NCBI RefSeq assembly: GCF_001292625.1
Contig: NZ_LAJH01000009.1
Location: forward strand, 124,001 to 188,000
Direction: 5' to 3'
Length of the DNA stretch: 64,000 nucleotides
DNA from: Shimia sp. SK013
GTDB lineage: Bacteria; Pseudomonadota; Alphaproteobacteria; Rhodobacterales; Rhodobacteraceae
The notes below the pieces were generated by a model that did no database searches, had not been told where the DNA came from, and saw only the letters and a program-made list of their open reading frames with translations. Both the position numbers and the translations under genes were made by a program. Positions 16,932-25,444 of this stretch are shown here, piece by piece; position 1 is the first letter of the stretch, and every line of letters begins with the position of its first letter.

Positions 16932-17364
16932 TTTTTGAGCATTTGATAAGGGAACACCGGAAAAGCACATGTTTTCAATTCCTTTGCTTCGATAGATAAT
17001 GTGAGAGCCCAATTGCTGCGATGCGGCGCATTGGGCAGGGAATCGCGCAAACCACGCCGGACGCTAAATCTGGACCTTCGGTCAAGACCAGAAATCCGGG
17101 TTTCGCCAAAATTTAGTCGTTGACGATTTAGGGGTGAATACGCCAGTTTGTGGGAGCGGTTGCGAAGCGCTACAACATATAGTGGCGCAGTTGCCGAACA
17201 GGGACTGAATTCAAAATGTAAGTCGGCGCAGTCCGGCATCACACACCAACAGCTTTTGCGGCGGTTGGCTGCGCAATATCTTTGCCTGTTTGGTCGGTTT
17301 CGCCGTTCACGCGTCGCGTGGGTAAGCCGTGTTGGGAACAGTTGAGCGGAAACACGAGGCAGCG
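16932..17364 (+). promoter_or_regulatory. Long untranslated leader of nrdJ with hairpins
   Basis: About 430 bases without a credible gene separate the inferred promoter from nrdJ. A stem GCCCAAT/ATTGGGC pairs 17007-17013 with 17030-17036. CTAAAT at 17064-17069 can pair with ATTTAG at 17111-17116, or extend as CTAAATC to GATTTAG at 17125-17131, so the two pairings exclude each other. A small GACC-TTC-GGTC hairpin lies at 17073-17083. A third NrdR-like box (CAACATATAG) lies at 17173-17182. No cobalamin B12-box was found. Confidence 0.45.
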
Positions 17365-20300
17365 ATGAAAATCGAAAGAAAGTTCACCAAGGCAGATCAA
17401 GACGCATACGCGGAGCTGGATTTTGTAACGACTGAGTCGGAAATTCGTAACCCGGATGGGTCGATTGTTTTCCGCCTCGACGAAGTTGAAGTTCCCAGCA
17501 GCTGGAGCCAAGTCGCCAGCGACGTGATTGCGCAGAAGTACTTCCGCAAGGCGGGCGTGCCGTCCAAAATGCGTAAGGTAAAAGAAAAAGGCGTTCCAGA
17601 ATTTCTCTGGCGGTCCGTGCCTGCCAACGATGATGTAGAGATCGGCGGTGAAACCAGCGCCAAACAAGTGTTTGACCGTCTGGCGGGCGCCTGGACCTAT
17701 TGGGGCTGGAAAGGCGGCTATTTCAGCACAGAAAAAGACGCACGGGCCTATTTCGACGAGATGCGGTTCATGCTGGCGACACAACGCGCCGCGCCCAACA
17801 GCCCACAGTGGTTCAACACCGGTCTGCACTGGGCGTATGGCATCGATGGTCCCGCGCAGGGGCACTATTATGTGGACTACAAGTCCGGCAAGCTGACGAA
17901 GTCCAAATCCAGCTATGAGCACCCACAGCCGCACGCCTGCTTTATCCAGTCGGTTAGCGATGATCTGGTGGGTGATGGCGGCATCATGGACCTGTGGGTG
18001 CGTGAAGCGCGGCTGTTCAAATATGGCTCGGGTACGGGCACCAACTTCTCCAGCTTGCGGGCTGATGGGGAATCGCTCTCGGGTGGCGGTAAATCGTCGG
18101 GCCTGATGGGCTTTTTGAAGATTGGTGACCGGGCAGCGGGGGCGATCAAGTCGGGCGGCACGACGCGTCGCGCAGCGAAGATGGTGATCGTGGATGCGGA
18201 CCACCCTGACGTTGAAGAATACATCAACTGGAAGGTCAAAGAAGAGCAGAAGGTCGCATCAATCGTGGCTGGCTCCAAGATGCACGAGCAAAAGTTGAAC
18301 GGCATTTTTGCGGCGATCAAAGCGTGGGATGGCAAGGCGGAAGATGCCTATAATCCCAAAGCCAACGACGCGCTGAAGACAGCCGTGCGTGAGGCCAAAA
18401 AGGTTGCTATCCCAGAGACTTATGTCAAACGCGTGTTGGATTATGCCAAGCAGGGCTATGCCAGCATCGAGTTCCCGACATATGACACAGACTGGGACAG
18501 CGAAGCCTATGCATCCGTGTCGGGCCAGAACTCCAACAACTCGATCCGCGTCACCGACGCCTTTTTGAAGGCCGTAAAAGATGATGCCGATTGGGAGCTG
18601 ATCCGCCGCACAGACGGGTCGGTCGCCAAGACCATCAAAGCCCGTAAATTGTGGGAAGACGTGGGGCACGCCGCTTGGGCCTGTGCCGATCCCGGCATCC
18701 AATACCACGACACCGTCAATGCGTGGCATACGTGCCCTGAAGACGGTGAAATCCGCGGGTCCAACCCGTGTTCGGAATACATGTTCCTTGATGATACAGC
18801 TTGTAACCTGGCGTCGATGAACCTGCTGACCTTCTTGAAGGATGGCGAGTTCCAAGCCGAAGATTACATGCACGCCACACGTCTGTGGACAGTGACGCTG
18901 GAAATCTCGGTCACCATGGCACAGTTTCCGTCCAAAGAGATCGCGCAGCTGTCTTATGACTTCCGCACTTTGGGTCTGGGCTATGCCAACATCGGTGGTT
19001 TGCTGATGAACATGGGCTTTGGCTATGACAGCGATGAAGGCCGTGCGCTTGCAGGCTCGTTGACCGCGATCATGACCGGCGTGTCTTATGCAACCTCTGC
19101 CGAGATGGCGGGTGAGTTGGGACCATTTAGCGGGTACGCGCGCAACAGTGAGCACATGCTGCGGGTGATCCGCAACCACCGTCGCGCGTCTTATGGCGAG
19201 ACTGATGGCTATGAAGGCTTGGCGATCAGGCCTGTGGCGCTGGACATGGAAAACTGTCCTGACCAAAAGCTGGTGGTTCTGGCGCAAACAAGCTGGGACG
19301 AAGCACTGGCGCTTGGTGAAAAGAACGGCTATCGCAACGCGCAGACATCTGTGATTGCGCCAACCGGCACCATTGGTCTGGTGATGGATTGTGACACCAC
19401 AGGAATTGAGCCCGACTTTGCACTGGTGAAGTTCAAGAAGCTTGCGGGTGGCGGCTATTTCAAAATCATCAACCGCTCGGTGCCATCAGCGCTGGAAGGC
19501 TTGGGGTATTCTTCGTCTGAGATCGAAGAAATCGTCAGCTATGCAGTGGGCCATGGTAGCATCGGCAACGCGCCGGGCATCAACCACACGTCATTGATCG
19601 GGCACGGCTTTGGTCAGAACGAAATCGACAAGGTTGAGGCAGCGCTTGGGTCTGCTTTTGATATTCGGTTTGTGTTCAACCAGTGGACGCTGGGCGAAGA
19701 ATTCTGCACCAATGTTTTGGGTATTCCAACCGACAAGCTGAACGACCCGAGTTTTGATTTGTTGGCCTCGCTTGGCTATTCCAAAGCCGACATCGAAGCC
19801 GCCAATGACCATGTGTGTGGCACGATGACATTGGAACGCGCGCCGTTCCTGAAGGAAGAGCACTATCACATCTTTGACTGTGCAAACCCTTGTGGGAAAA
19901 CGGGAAAACGCTTTTTGAACGTGGACAGTCACATCACAATGATGGCGGCAGCGCAGTCGTTTATCTCGGGTGCGATTTCCAAAACCATCAACATGCCAAA
20001 CGATGCGACCATTGAGGATTGTCAGAAGGCGTACGAGCTGAGCTGGTCTTTGGGTATCAAGGCCAACGCGCTGTATCGGGATGGTTCCAAACTGAGCCAG
20101 CCGCTGGCGGCCGCGCTGGTTGAAGATGATGATGACGCAGCAGAGGTGCTTGAAAGTGGGTCAAACCACGAAAAGGCACAGGTTCTGGCCGAGAAAATCA
20201 TCGAGAAGATTGTGGTCAAAGAAGTGGCGCGCGGGCGTGAAAAAATGCCTGAACGTCGCAAAGGGTACACTCAGAAAGCCGTGGTCGGCGGACACAAAGT

Positions 20301-21048
20301 TTATCTGCGGACAGGTGAATATTCTGACGGCAACCTCGGTGAGATCTTCATCGACATGCACAAAGAAGGTGCGGGTTTCCGGGCGATGATGAACAACTTT
20401 GCCATCGCCGTGTCGGTGGGCCTGCAGTATGGCGTGCCGCTGGAAGAGTTTGTTGATGCGTTCACATTTACCAAGTTTGAACCCGCCGGCATGGTGCAGG
20501 GCAACGACAGCATCAAAAATGCAACGTCGATCCTTGATTATATCTTCCGTGAACTCGCGGTGTCTTATCTGGATCGCACTGATCTGGCGCACATCAAGCC
20601 CGAAGGCACGACGTTTGACGACATCGGCCGTGGTGAAGAAGAGGGTGTGTCCAATGTTTCGGAGTTGAGCGAAAGCGCTGCGACTCGGTCGTTGGAAGTT
20701 CTGAAACAGATTTCTTCGACAGGGTATCTGCGCAAACGTTTGCCGCAAGAATTGGTGGTTCTGAACGGTGGTGCACAAAATTCGAGCGATCCGGTGGCAA
20801 CACTTAACACTTTGGTACCGGAAACGTCTGCTGTGGCGGCAGTTGCCGCCACGACAACGGTTGCAGCAGCCGCAACCACGGCGATATCAAGCGGTACGAT
20901 CACAAGTGGTGGTATGGATGTCCGTGTGAAAGCCAAGATGCAGGGTTACGAAGGTGATCCTTGCGGCGATTGTGGCAATTACACGCTGGTGCGGAATGGC
21001 ACGTGCATGAAATGCAACACATGCGGCGGCACGAGCGGCTGTAGCTGA
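17365..21048 (+). CDS. nrdJ: Adenosylcobalamin-dependent (class II) ribonucleotide reductase
   Basis: A 1227-residue class II reductase making deoxyribonucleotides without oxygen dependence, using adenosylcobalamin to generate the thiyl radical. The N-terminal half has [22 protein letters not shown] and [12 protein letters not shown]. The finger-loop motif [21 protein letters not shown] carries the catalytic Cys and Glu. The C-terminus has an Ala/Thr-rich linker and a Cys-rich tail ([16 protein letters not shown]) expected to bind zinc and relay electrons from thioredoxin. The ATG at 17365 has GAGG 5 nt upstream and begins [13 protein letters not shown]; an in-frame start 12 codons earlier lacks a ribosome site. 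Tandem NrdR boxes lie about 440 bp upstream. Confidence 0.97.
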   Translation: MKIERKFTKADQDAYAELDFVTTESEIRNPDGSIVFRLDEVEVPSSWSQVASDVIAQKYFRKAGVPSKMRKVKEKGVPEFLWRSVPANDDVEIGGETSAKQVFDRLAGAWTYWGWKGGYFSTEKDARAYFDEMRFMLATQRAAPNSPQWFNTGLHWAYGIDGPAQGHYYVDYKSGKLTKSKSSYEHPQPHACFIQSVSDDLVGDGGIMDLWVREARLFKYGSGTGTNFSSLRADGESLSGGGKSSGLMGFLKIGDRAAGAIKSGGTTRRAAKMVIVDADHPDVEEYINWKVKEEQKVASIVAGSKMHEQKLNGIFAAIKAWDGKAEDAYNPKANDALKTAVREAKKVAIPETYVKRVLDYAKQGYASIEFPTYDTDWDSEAYASVSGQNSNNSIRVTDAFLKAVKDDADWELIRRTDGSVAKTIKARKLWEDVGHAAWACADPGIQYHDTVNAWHTCPEDGEIRGSNPCSEYMFLDDTACNLASMNLLTFLKDGEFQAEDYMHATRLWTVTLEISVTMAQFPSKEIAQLSYDFRTLGLGYANIGGLLMNMGFGYDSDEGRALAGSLTAIMTGVSYATSAEMAGELGPFSGYARNSEHMLRVIRNHRRASYGETDGYEGLAIRPVALDMENCPDQKLVVLAQTSWDEALALGEKNGYRNAQTSVIAPTGTIGLVMDCDTTGIEPDFALVKFKKLAGGGYFKIINRSVPSALEGLGYSSSEIEEIVSYAVGHGSIGNAPGINHTSLIGHGFGQNEIDKVEAALGSAFDIRFVFNQWTLGEEFCTNVLGIPTDKLNDPSFDLLASLGYSKADIEAANDHVCGTMTLERAPFLKEEHYHIFDCANPCGKTGKRFLNVDSHITMMAAAQSFISGAISKTINMPNDATIEDCQKAYELSWSLGIKANALYRDGSKLSQPLAAALVEDDDDAAEVLESGSNHEKAQVLAEKIIEKIVVKEVARGREKMPERRKGYTQKAVVGGHKVYLRTGEYSDGNLGEIFIDMHKEGAGFRAMMNNFAIAVSVGLQYGVPLEEFVDAFTFTKFEPAGMVQGNDSIKNATSILDYIFRELAVSYLDRTDLAHIKPEGTTFDDIGRGEEEGVSNVSELSESAATRSLEVLKQISSTGYLRKRLPQELVVLNGGAQNSSDPVATLNTLVPETSAVAAVAATTTVAAAATTAISSGTITSGGMDVRVKAKMQGYEGDPCGDCGNYTLVRNGTCMKCNTCGGTSGCS

Positions 21049-21220
21049 TCCCGGGGGGAGCCTTGGGTAGGGGGCCTTTGTGCCCCCGACGAGATAGAGA
21101 TTTTCCGGGGCCGCGCGAGGCCTTGGCAGGACACGGAGCGGGTGCGCTTGCTCCGACGACATTCAGGCCGCAGGCAAAAAAACATCGAGCGGTATCAAGA
21201 GTGAGCCTGAATGGCGAAAC

Positions 21221-21249
21221 TGGGGGGCAATTGCCCCCCAATTTTTTTG
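21221..21249 (+). terminator. Intrinsic terminator of nrdJ
   Basis: An 8-bp perfect stem TGGGGGGC/GCCCCCCA with an AATT loop is followed by ATTTTTTTG. Strong rho-independent terminator 170 bp after the nrdJ stop. A weaker GGGGG/CCCCC hairpin lies at 21070-21087. Confidence 0.9.
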
Positions 21250-21265
21250 TCTTTTATGAAGAAAG

Positions 21266-21330
21266 TGGGGGCTTTGCCCCCGTCGCCGCACGCGACGACT
21301 CCCCCAGGATATTTTGGGGCAAGAGGAAGG
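21266..21330 (-). repeat. Composite 3'-flanking element, copy 1
   Basis: Read on the minus strand directly after the mttB-like stop: CTTCCTCTTG, AAAATATCCTGGGG, a GTCGC/GCGAC hairpin, then GGGGCAAAGCCCC. The same order recurs at 49166-49226. The middle hairpin differs in sequence but keeps its pairing. Confidence 0.7.
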
Positions 21331-21331
21331 T

Positions 21332-22870
21332 TCAGGTGGGGAGATGTATGTTGAACCGGGCGCGGAGCTGTTGGTCGAGGATGGGGTCAAAGCGGGCGGC
21401 CGAAGGTTCTGCAAGAATGTCAGTTTTGCGGCCTATGGCTTTGGAAATCAGTTCCGGCTTGTCGCGCTCTGCCCACTCTTTGGGTGAGGTTCGATCTCCA
21501 AGCTCTGGATATACATGATCTTTTTGCATTCGGCTTAGCGTGGCGTCTGTGCCGAGGTAGTGGCCGGTTCCGCCAAGACAGACCTCTTTGATTTGCTCGA
21601 GCGCCAGAGTCTCATCATCCACCTCAATTCCACGCACGCAACGCAAAGCCTGACCGATGATGTCGTTCCCAAGGATCAGGGATTCGTGGCAAAACCCAAG
21701 CAGCGAGGCGTGCATGCCGGCGGCCTCATATACCATGTTGAGCCCAGACAGACCGGCCATCACATTGGAGCACATCTGTTCCCATCCGGCCTGCATATCC
21801 GGTAATTTGCTGTCCGCGATGCCCGCTGCTGCTCCGCCGGGAATGCCGTAGAATTTGTGCATCTGGGAACAGCCCGCGGATAAGAGGGCTTGTTCGCCGG
21901 AGCCTCCGGTCATGGCGCCAGTGCGCAGGTCGAGACCAAACGGCCAAGTGCCAAAGATGGCGGGGTGGCCAGGTTTGATGGCGTTCACATAGACGATGCC
22001 GGCGAGGCATTCAGCGACCGCTTGGACAATGGCGCCCGCGATGGTGGAAGGTGCAGTCGCGCCAGCCATGCCTGCCGAGAGCAACAATACTGGCATGCCA
22101 CCGCGAATGCAGGCTTCCATCACCTCGCAAGATTCGGTGGCGAATTTCATTGGGGGCACGACGAAGCAATTGGAATTGCTTAGAAAAGGGCGTTCTCGCC
22201 ACTTGTCTTCACCGCCAGCAATCATGTGCAACATTTCCAGAGCGTCCGGCACAAAAGCTGGATCAGTGAACGACGTTCCGATGTGTTTGGTGGTGCCAGA
22301 GGTACAGGCGTAGATGGTGTTGAGGTCCATTTCCTTGTTGTCGAGAATATCGCGCGCCACCATAGGGCGTTGCAGAAAATGAATGTTGTCGAGCGCGTTG
22401 GTGATGCGAGCGGCATCGTGCAGATCTTGCAGCGAGGAATCACGGTAGTTTTTGCCGTCTACATCTACCATATGCACGGCGGCGCCGGCGGTACCGTAGT
22501 GCACGCGATGCCCGTTGAGGTGCAGATCGAATTTTGGATCGCGACCCGGCAAAGTGATATCTTTACAAGCCTTTGCCAAAGAATCCTCAACCAATGCTCG
22601 AGGGATACGAATGCGACCGTCATCGCCCAGTTCGGCGCCTGCCGCGGTCAGGTAGCCGATGCCAGATTGCGGCGCATCGGCAAAGCCGATCTGTTCCATC
22701 GCATCAAGCGCAGTTTCGTGGATGCGCTGCATGTCGCGATCGGTGAGAGGCTTGTATCTGCCACCCTCAAGGCCGGCACGTACGGGACGGATTTCTTGGG
22801 AGAGCGGGGCAGCGCGGGCGGCGCGACGCGCGGCGCGGCCGCCGGAACGGCGGGAAACGGGTGCATTCAT
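21332..22870 (-). CDS. MttB-family corrinoid methyltransferase lacking pyrrolysine
   Basis: A 512-residue trimethylamine methyltransferase (MttB) family TIM-barrel protein. True MttB reads through an amber codon for pyrrolysine, but this frame has no internal TAG. It therefore belongs to the non-Pyl branch that includes glycine betaine methyltransferase MtgB. Recognisable blocks are RIPRALVEDSLAKACKDI, GTAGAAVHMVDVD, GTSFTDPAFV and the glycine-rich LLSAGMAGATAPSTIAG. The substrate is unproven; glycine betaine, proline betaine or carnitine are all used in the wider family. No corrinoid protein or methyltransferase partner is adjacent. The N-terminal 30 residues are Arg/Ala-rich. A 28-bp palindrome lies 183 bp upstream. 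Confidence 0.88.
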   Translation of the reverse strand: MNAPVSRRSGGRAARRAARAAPLSQEIRPVRAGLEGGRYKPLTDRDMQRIHETALDAMEQIGFADAPQSGIGYLTAAGAELGDDGRIRIPRALVEDSLAKACKDITLPGRDPKFDLHLNGHRVHYGTAGAAVHMVDVDGKNYRDSSLQDLHDAARITNALDNIHFLQRPMVARDILDNKEMDLNTIYACTSGTTKHIGTSFTDPAFVPDALEMLHMIAGGEDKWRERPFLSNSNCFVVPPMKFATESCEVMEACIRGGMPVLLLSAGMAGATAPSTIAGAIVQAVAECLAGIVYVNAIKPGHPAIFGTWPFGLDLRTGAMTGGSGEQALLSAGCSQMHKFYGIPGGAAAGIADSKLPDMQAGWEQMCSNVMAGLSGLNMVYEAAGMHASLLGFCHESLILGNDIIGQALRCVRGIEVDDETLALEQIKEVCLGGTGHYLGTDATLSRMQKDHVYPELGDRTSPKEWAERDKPELISKAIGRKTDILAEPSAARFDPILDQQLRARFNIHLPT

Positions 22871-23053
22871 GTGCTTAAGGTCCTGTAAGGTCAGTCAAAA
22901 ATAGAATTTTGATCTGACTTACGGTCGTCCACGCGCAGCGCGGCCTCGGTCAGCGCCGATGGTGAGTATCACCAACTTGATTTTGCTGCGAACGCCTTGC
23001 ATGGCTTCTCCCCGTGTTGTCTCAGTGTGCAAGTCACTTGGGGAGCTGTCCAA

Positions 23054-23081
23054 CCTGTTTGCGACATATGTCGCAAACAGG
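23054..23081. promoter_or_regulatory. Perfect 28-bp palindrome
   Basis: Arms CCTGTTTGCGACAT and ATGTCGCAAACAGG are exact complements with no spacer. It lies 11 bp after the aminotransferase stop and 183 bp upstream of the mttB-like start on the same strand. There is no U tract, so a dimeric-regulator operator for the mttB homologue is as likely as a terminator. Confidence 0.7.
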
Positions 23082-23092
23082 CATTTCATGGG

Positions 23093-24268
23093 CTACACCG
23101 ATAGAGTTTGCGCGTGATCTACCAACGTTTTCAGGGATTTGGCGAATGTGTCGTCATCCACGGTCATGGCAACGCGCACATGGCCGTGGGCGGCTGTGCC
23201 AAAACTTTCGCCGGGCATGGTCGCGATTCTGTGGGTGTCCAGCAGGCTATTGGCGAAGTCTTCACCCGACAGACCCGTGGCGCGCACATCGAGCATCAAA
23301 TACATCGCGCCCTGTGCTGGGACGAGGCCAACCGTGTTCTGATCCGCTAGAATATCGCGCGCTATTTGGCGGCGACGACGGAAAGGGGCGGCGATTTCTT
23401 CTTCTAGATCGGGACCTTGCTCGAGAGCAAAGGCCGCCGCGTCCTGAATGAACCCAGCCACGCCATAAGTGGTGTGTGTGGCAAGATTGATCAAATGATC
23501 AATGGCGTCCTTGGGGCCGCAGACCCAGCCGACACGGCTGCCGGTCATTGCGTGTGACTTGGACATCGACCCAACAACCAAAGTGCGCTCTGCCATGTCG
23601 GGTAGGCTGCGCGGGCTGATGTGTTCGCCGTCCCAGACTTGGGTGTCGTAAACCTCGTCAGAGATCAGCCAGATGTTGTTGTCGCGGCAAACTTGCGCAA
23701 TGCCTTCAAGGGTTTCAGCACTGTAGACGATCCCTGTCGGGTTGTTGGGCGTGTTGATCAAGAGCGATGCCGCGCCTTTCTTTGACTCGGTCTCGATGTC
23801 TTCAGCACGCGGCTGAAAGGCGTCTTCGGCACGGGTGCGCACCACGACAGGATCCGCACCAACACCACGGATGGTGCCGGGGTAAGTGGCGTAGTAGGGA
23901 TCAATATAGAGCGCGCGATCGCCGGCATTACAGGTTGCGACGTGGGCGGCGAACAAGCCTGCCTGACCTCCGGGTGTGATCAGGATGTTCTCGTAAGTTG
24001 TTGGAACACCGGTTCTTTCCTGAATGCGTGCCGCCACAGCCTCGCGCAGATCCTGCGTGCCGGGCACCATGGCATAGCCGGTGTGGCCGCCGCGTGCGGA
24101 CCGATCCATGGCACCGAGAATGACTGCATCCGTGCCGATGTCATGCTCGCCAATGGTGAGTTCGATCACCGGCTCGCCGTCGGCTATCATACGGCGCGCC
24201 TTGTAAAAGACGTCCCAGCCGTCAGAGCCGCCGCCAGTGATGTGAGTTATGCGTTGTGAAAGCTGCAT
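23093..24268 (-). CDS. PLP-dependent aminotransferase (class I/II)
   Basis: A 391-residue fold-type I aminotransferase. Motifs include GYAMVPGTQDLREAVA, TPGGQAGLFA (phosphate-side glycine loop), NTPNNPTGIVY, LISDEVYDTQ and VGSMSKSHAMTGSRVGW with the Schiff-base lysine. The C-terminus carries the substrate-carboxylate Arg in GHVRVAMT. The ATG at 24268 is chosen for AGGGGG about 8 nt upstream; an in-frame start 28 codons earlier is not supported. The amino-acid substrate is unknown. Its neighbour on the same strand is the mttB homologue, but the 222-bp gap argues against simple cotranscription. Confidence 0.87.
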   Translation of the reverse strand: MQLSQRITHITGGGSDGWDVFYKARRMIADGEPVIELTIGEHDIGTDAVILGAMDRSARGGHTGYAMVPGTQDLREAVAARIQERTGVPTTYENILITPGGQAGLFAAHVATCNAGDRALYIDPYYATYPGTIRGVGADPVVVRTRAEDAFQPRAEDIETESKKGAASLLINTPNNPTGIVYSAETLEGIAQVCRDNNIWLISDEVYDTQVWDGEHISPRSLPDMAERTLVVGSMSKSHAMTGSRVGWVCGPKDAIDHLINLATHTTYGVAGFIQDAAAFALEQGPDLEEEIAAPFRRRRQIARDILADQNTVGLVPAQGAMYLMLDVRATGLSGEDFANSLLDTHRIATMPGESFGTAAHGHVRVAMTVDDDTFAKSLKTLVDHAQTLSV

Positions 24269-24383
24269 TTTTGGCCCCCTGAAGTCCTGTTTGCCGGAGT
24301 GGTGGCACCCAAAGAAGGGGTGCGTCAAATGCAATTCTGTGATGACGGTCATATTCGCGGCGTGGATGTCGTGGATGTATTTT

Positions 24384-24427
24384 GAAGTGTCGGTATTGCG
24401 TCGGTAACGCGGAGGTAACGCGACGGT
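24384..24427 (+). repeat. Four tandem 11-bp repeats (site B)
   Basis: Units are GAAGTGTCGGT, ATTGCGTCGGT, AACGCGGAGGT and AACGCGACGGT, with no spacer. This is the longest of three such arrays in the window. It lies 115 bp upstream of the aminotransferase start and 70 bp beyond the soxR stop. Confidence 0.8.
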
Positions 24428-24497
24428 GCCGTTTGAGGGGACTTGGCCCGTTGACGGGCGCCAGTTCGCTCAAAGGTATTGTAGACCAAAAAAGATT

Positions 24498-24974
24498 TCA
24501 GGCTGGGCTGTCTGGCGAGTCGCCGAGAAGGAACCGAGGGCCTTGTCCGCGGCGTTGCATGCGGTCGTCTTTGTTATAGAGCTTGCAGTTGGTCAAGCTC
24601 AGGCAACCGCAGCCGATACAGCCGTCGAGTTTGTCGCGCAGCGCCTGCATTTGCGTAATACGGGCGTCGAGTTCTTTGCGGAACAGGGCGGAAAGGTTTT
24701 CCCAATCGGCTTTGTTGGGGGTGCGGCTTTCCGGCAAACGTTGCAGCGCCGCGCGAATTTCGGCGATGGAGAACCCCATACCCTGAGTGATCATCACGAA
24801 GCTGAGGCGGCGAATGTCGCTGCGGGCGTAACGGCGTTGACCGGTGTCGGTGCGGTCGGGGAAGACCAGCGCTTGTTCCTCGTAATATCGGATGGCGGAA
24901 ACAGCGAGACCTGTGCGGTCAGCGATTTGACCGATGGTGAGGCCAGTGGGACGTAGGCGGAGATGTTTTTTCAT
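24498..24974 (-). CDS. soxR: Redox-sensitive transcriptional activator SoxR
   Basis: A 158-residue MerR-family regulator with the SoxR iron-sulfur motif. The winged helix (about residues 11-80) reads LTIGQIADRTGLAVSAIRYYEE. A dimerisation helix follows, then Cys119-x2-Cys122-x-Cys124-x5-Cys130, which ligates the [2Fe-2S] cluster that senses redox-cycling agents. Oxidised SoxR activates promoters with an overlong 19-bp spacer. Such a promoter with a SoxR box lies in the divergent region at 25005-25035. No soxS gene is present, as is normal outside enterobacteria. Confidence 0.96.
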   Translation of the reverse strand: MKKHLRLRPTGLTIGQIADRTGLAVSAIRYYEEQALVFPDRTDTGQRRYARSDIRRLSFVMITQGMGFSIAEIRAALQRLPESRTPNKADWENLSALFRKELDARITQMQALRDKLDGCIGCGCLSLTNCKLYNKDDRMQRRGQGPRFLLGDSPDSPA

Positions 24975-25004
24975 GGCGCACTGTTTTTGTTTGGAAAAAG
25001 TATG

Positions 25005-25035
25005 TTGAGCTCAAGTTAACTTGAGGAATTAGAGT
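25005..25035 (+). promoter_or_regulatory. SoxR box in a 19-bp-spacer promoter
   Basis: CTCAAGTTAACTTGAG (25010-25025) is a perfect palindrome matching the core of the E. coli soxS operator. It sits between -35 TTGAGC (25005-25010) and -10 TAGAGT (25030-25035). That spacing is 19 bp, the hallmark of MerR/SoxR-activated promoters. It reads toward the VOC and EamA genes. Confidence 0.9.
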
Positions 25036-25069
25036 GAGTCCATCGAATAATTTTGGAAGGATTGAGGCG

Positions 25070-25444
25070 ATGAGACTTGAGCATGTGAACCTGTGTGTAC
25101 GCGACCCCAAGGCGACAGCGGCAATTTTGTGTGACTTGTTTGGTTGGCACGTGCGTTGGGAGGGTGCAGCGAAGGACAACGGCTACACCGTGCACGTCGG
25201 TAATGAAGAGAGTTATCTGGCGGTTTATGCACCTGCAGTCGCGTTGAAGCCTGAGGCCGAGCGGTATCGCCATGTGGCGGGATTGAACCACATTGGTGTG
25301 GTTGTAGATGATTTGGCGGCGGCAGAAGCACGGGTCAAGGCGGCCGGATACCAGCCACACAGCCACGGTGATTACGAACCGGGTCTGCGGTTCTATTTCG
25401 ACGGGCCAGAAGGCATCGAATATGAGGTTGTGAGCTATGACTGA
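25070..25444 (+). CDS. VOC (glyoxalase/bleomycin-resistance fold) protein
   Basis: A 124-residue vicinal-oxygen-chelate protein with two beta-alpha-beta-beta-beta halves. MRLEHVNLCVRDP opens the first and LNHIGVVVDDLAAAE the second. Candidate metal ligands are His5, the LNHIG histidine and the Glu in EYEVVSYD. The ATG at 25070 is chosen because GGAAGGA precedes it and because an upstream GTG at 25034 overlaps the -10 element of the SoxR promoter. Position suggests detoxification or sequestration of a redox-active compound. The substrate is unknown. The stop overlaps the EamA start by 8 bp. Confidence 0.85.
   Translation: MRLEHVNLCVRDPKATAAILCDLFGWHVRWEGAAKDNGYTVHVGNEESYLAVYAPAVALKPEAERYRHVAGLNHIGVVVDDLAAAEARVKAAGYQPHSHGDYEPGLRFYFDGPEGIEYEVVSYD

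Noticed and set aside
16932..17364. A classical adenosylcobalamin riboswitch before nrdJ
   Set aside because: An AAGGGAA-like piece occurs near 16948, but no B12-box (AGYCMGGAGACCKGCC form) or GCCACTG-type core follows, so the known class is not supported.
21332..22870. A pyrrolysine-containing trimethylamine methyltransferase
   Set aside because: The reading frame is uninterrupted, with no in-frame TAG, and no pyl genes are in the window.
24437..24471. A soxR terminator formed by the ACTTGGCCCG/CGGGCGCCAGT hairpin
   Set aside because: The stem is interrupted and no U tract follows on the minus strand, so I did not list it as a terminator.
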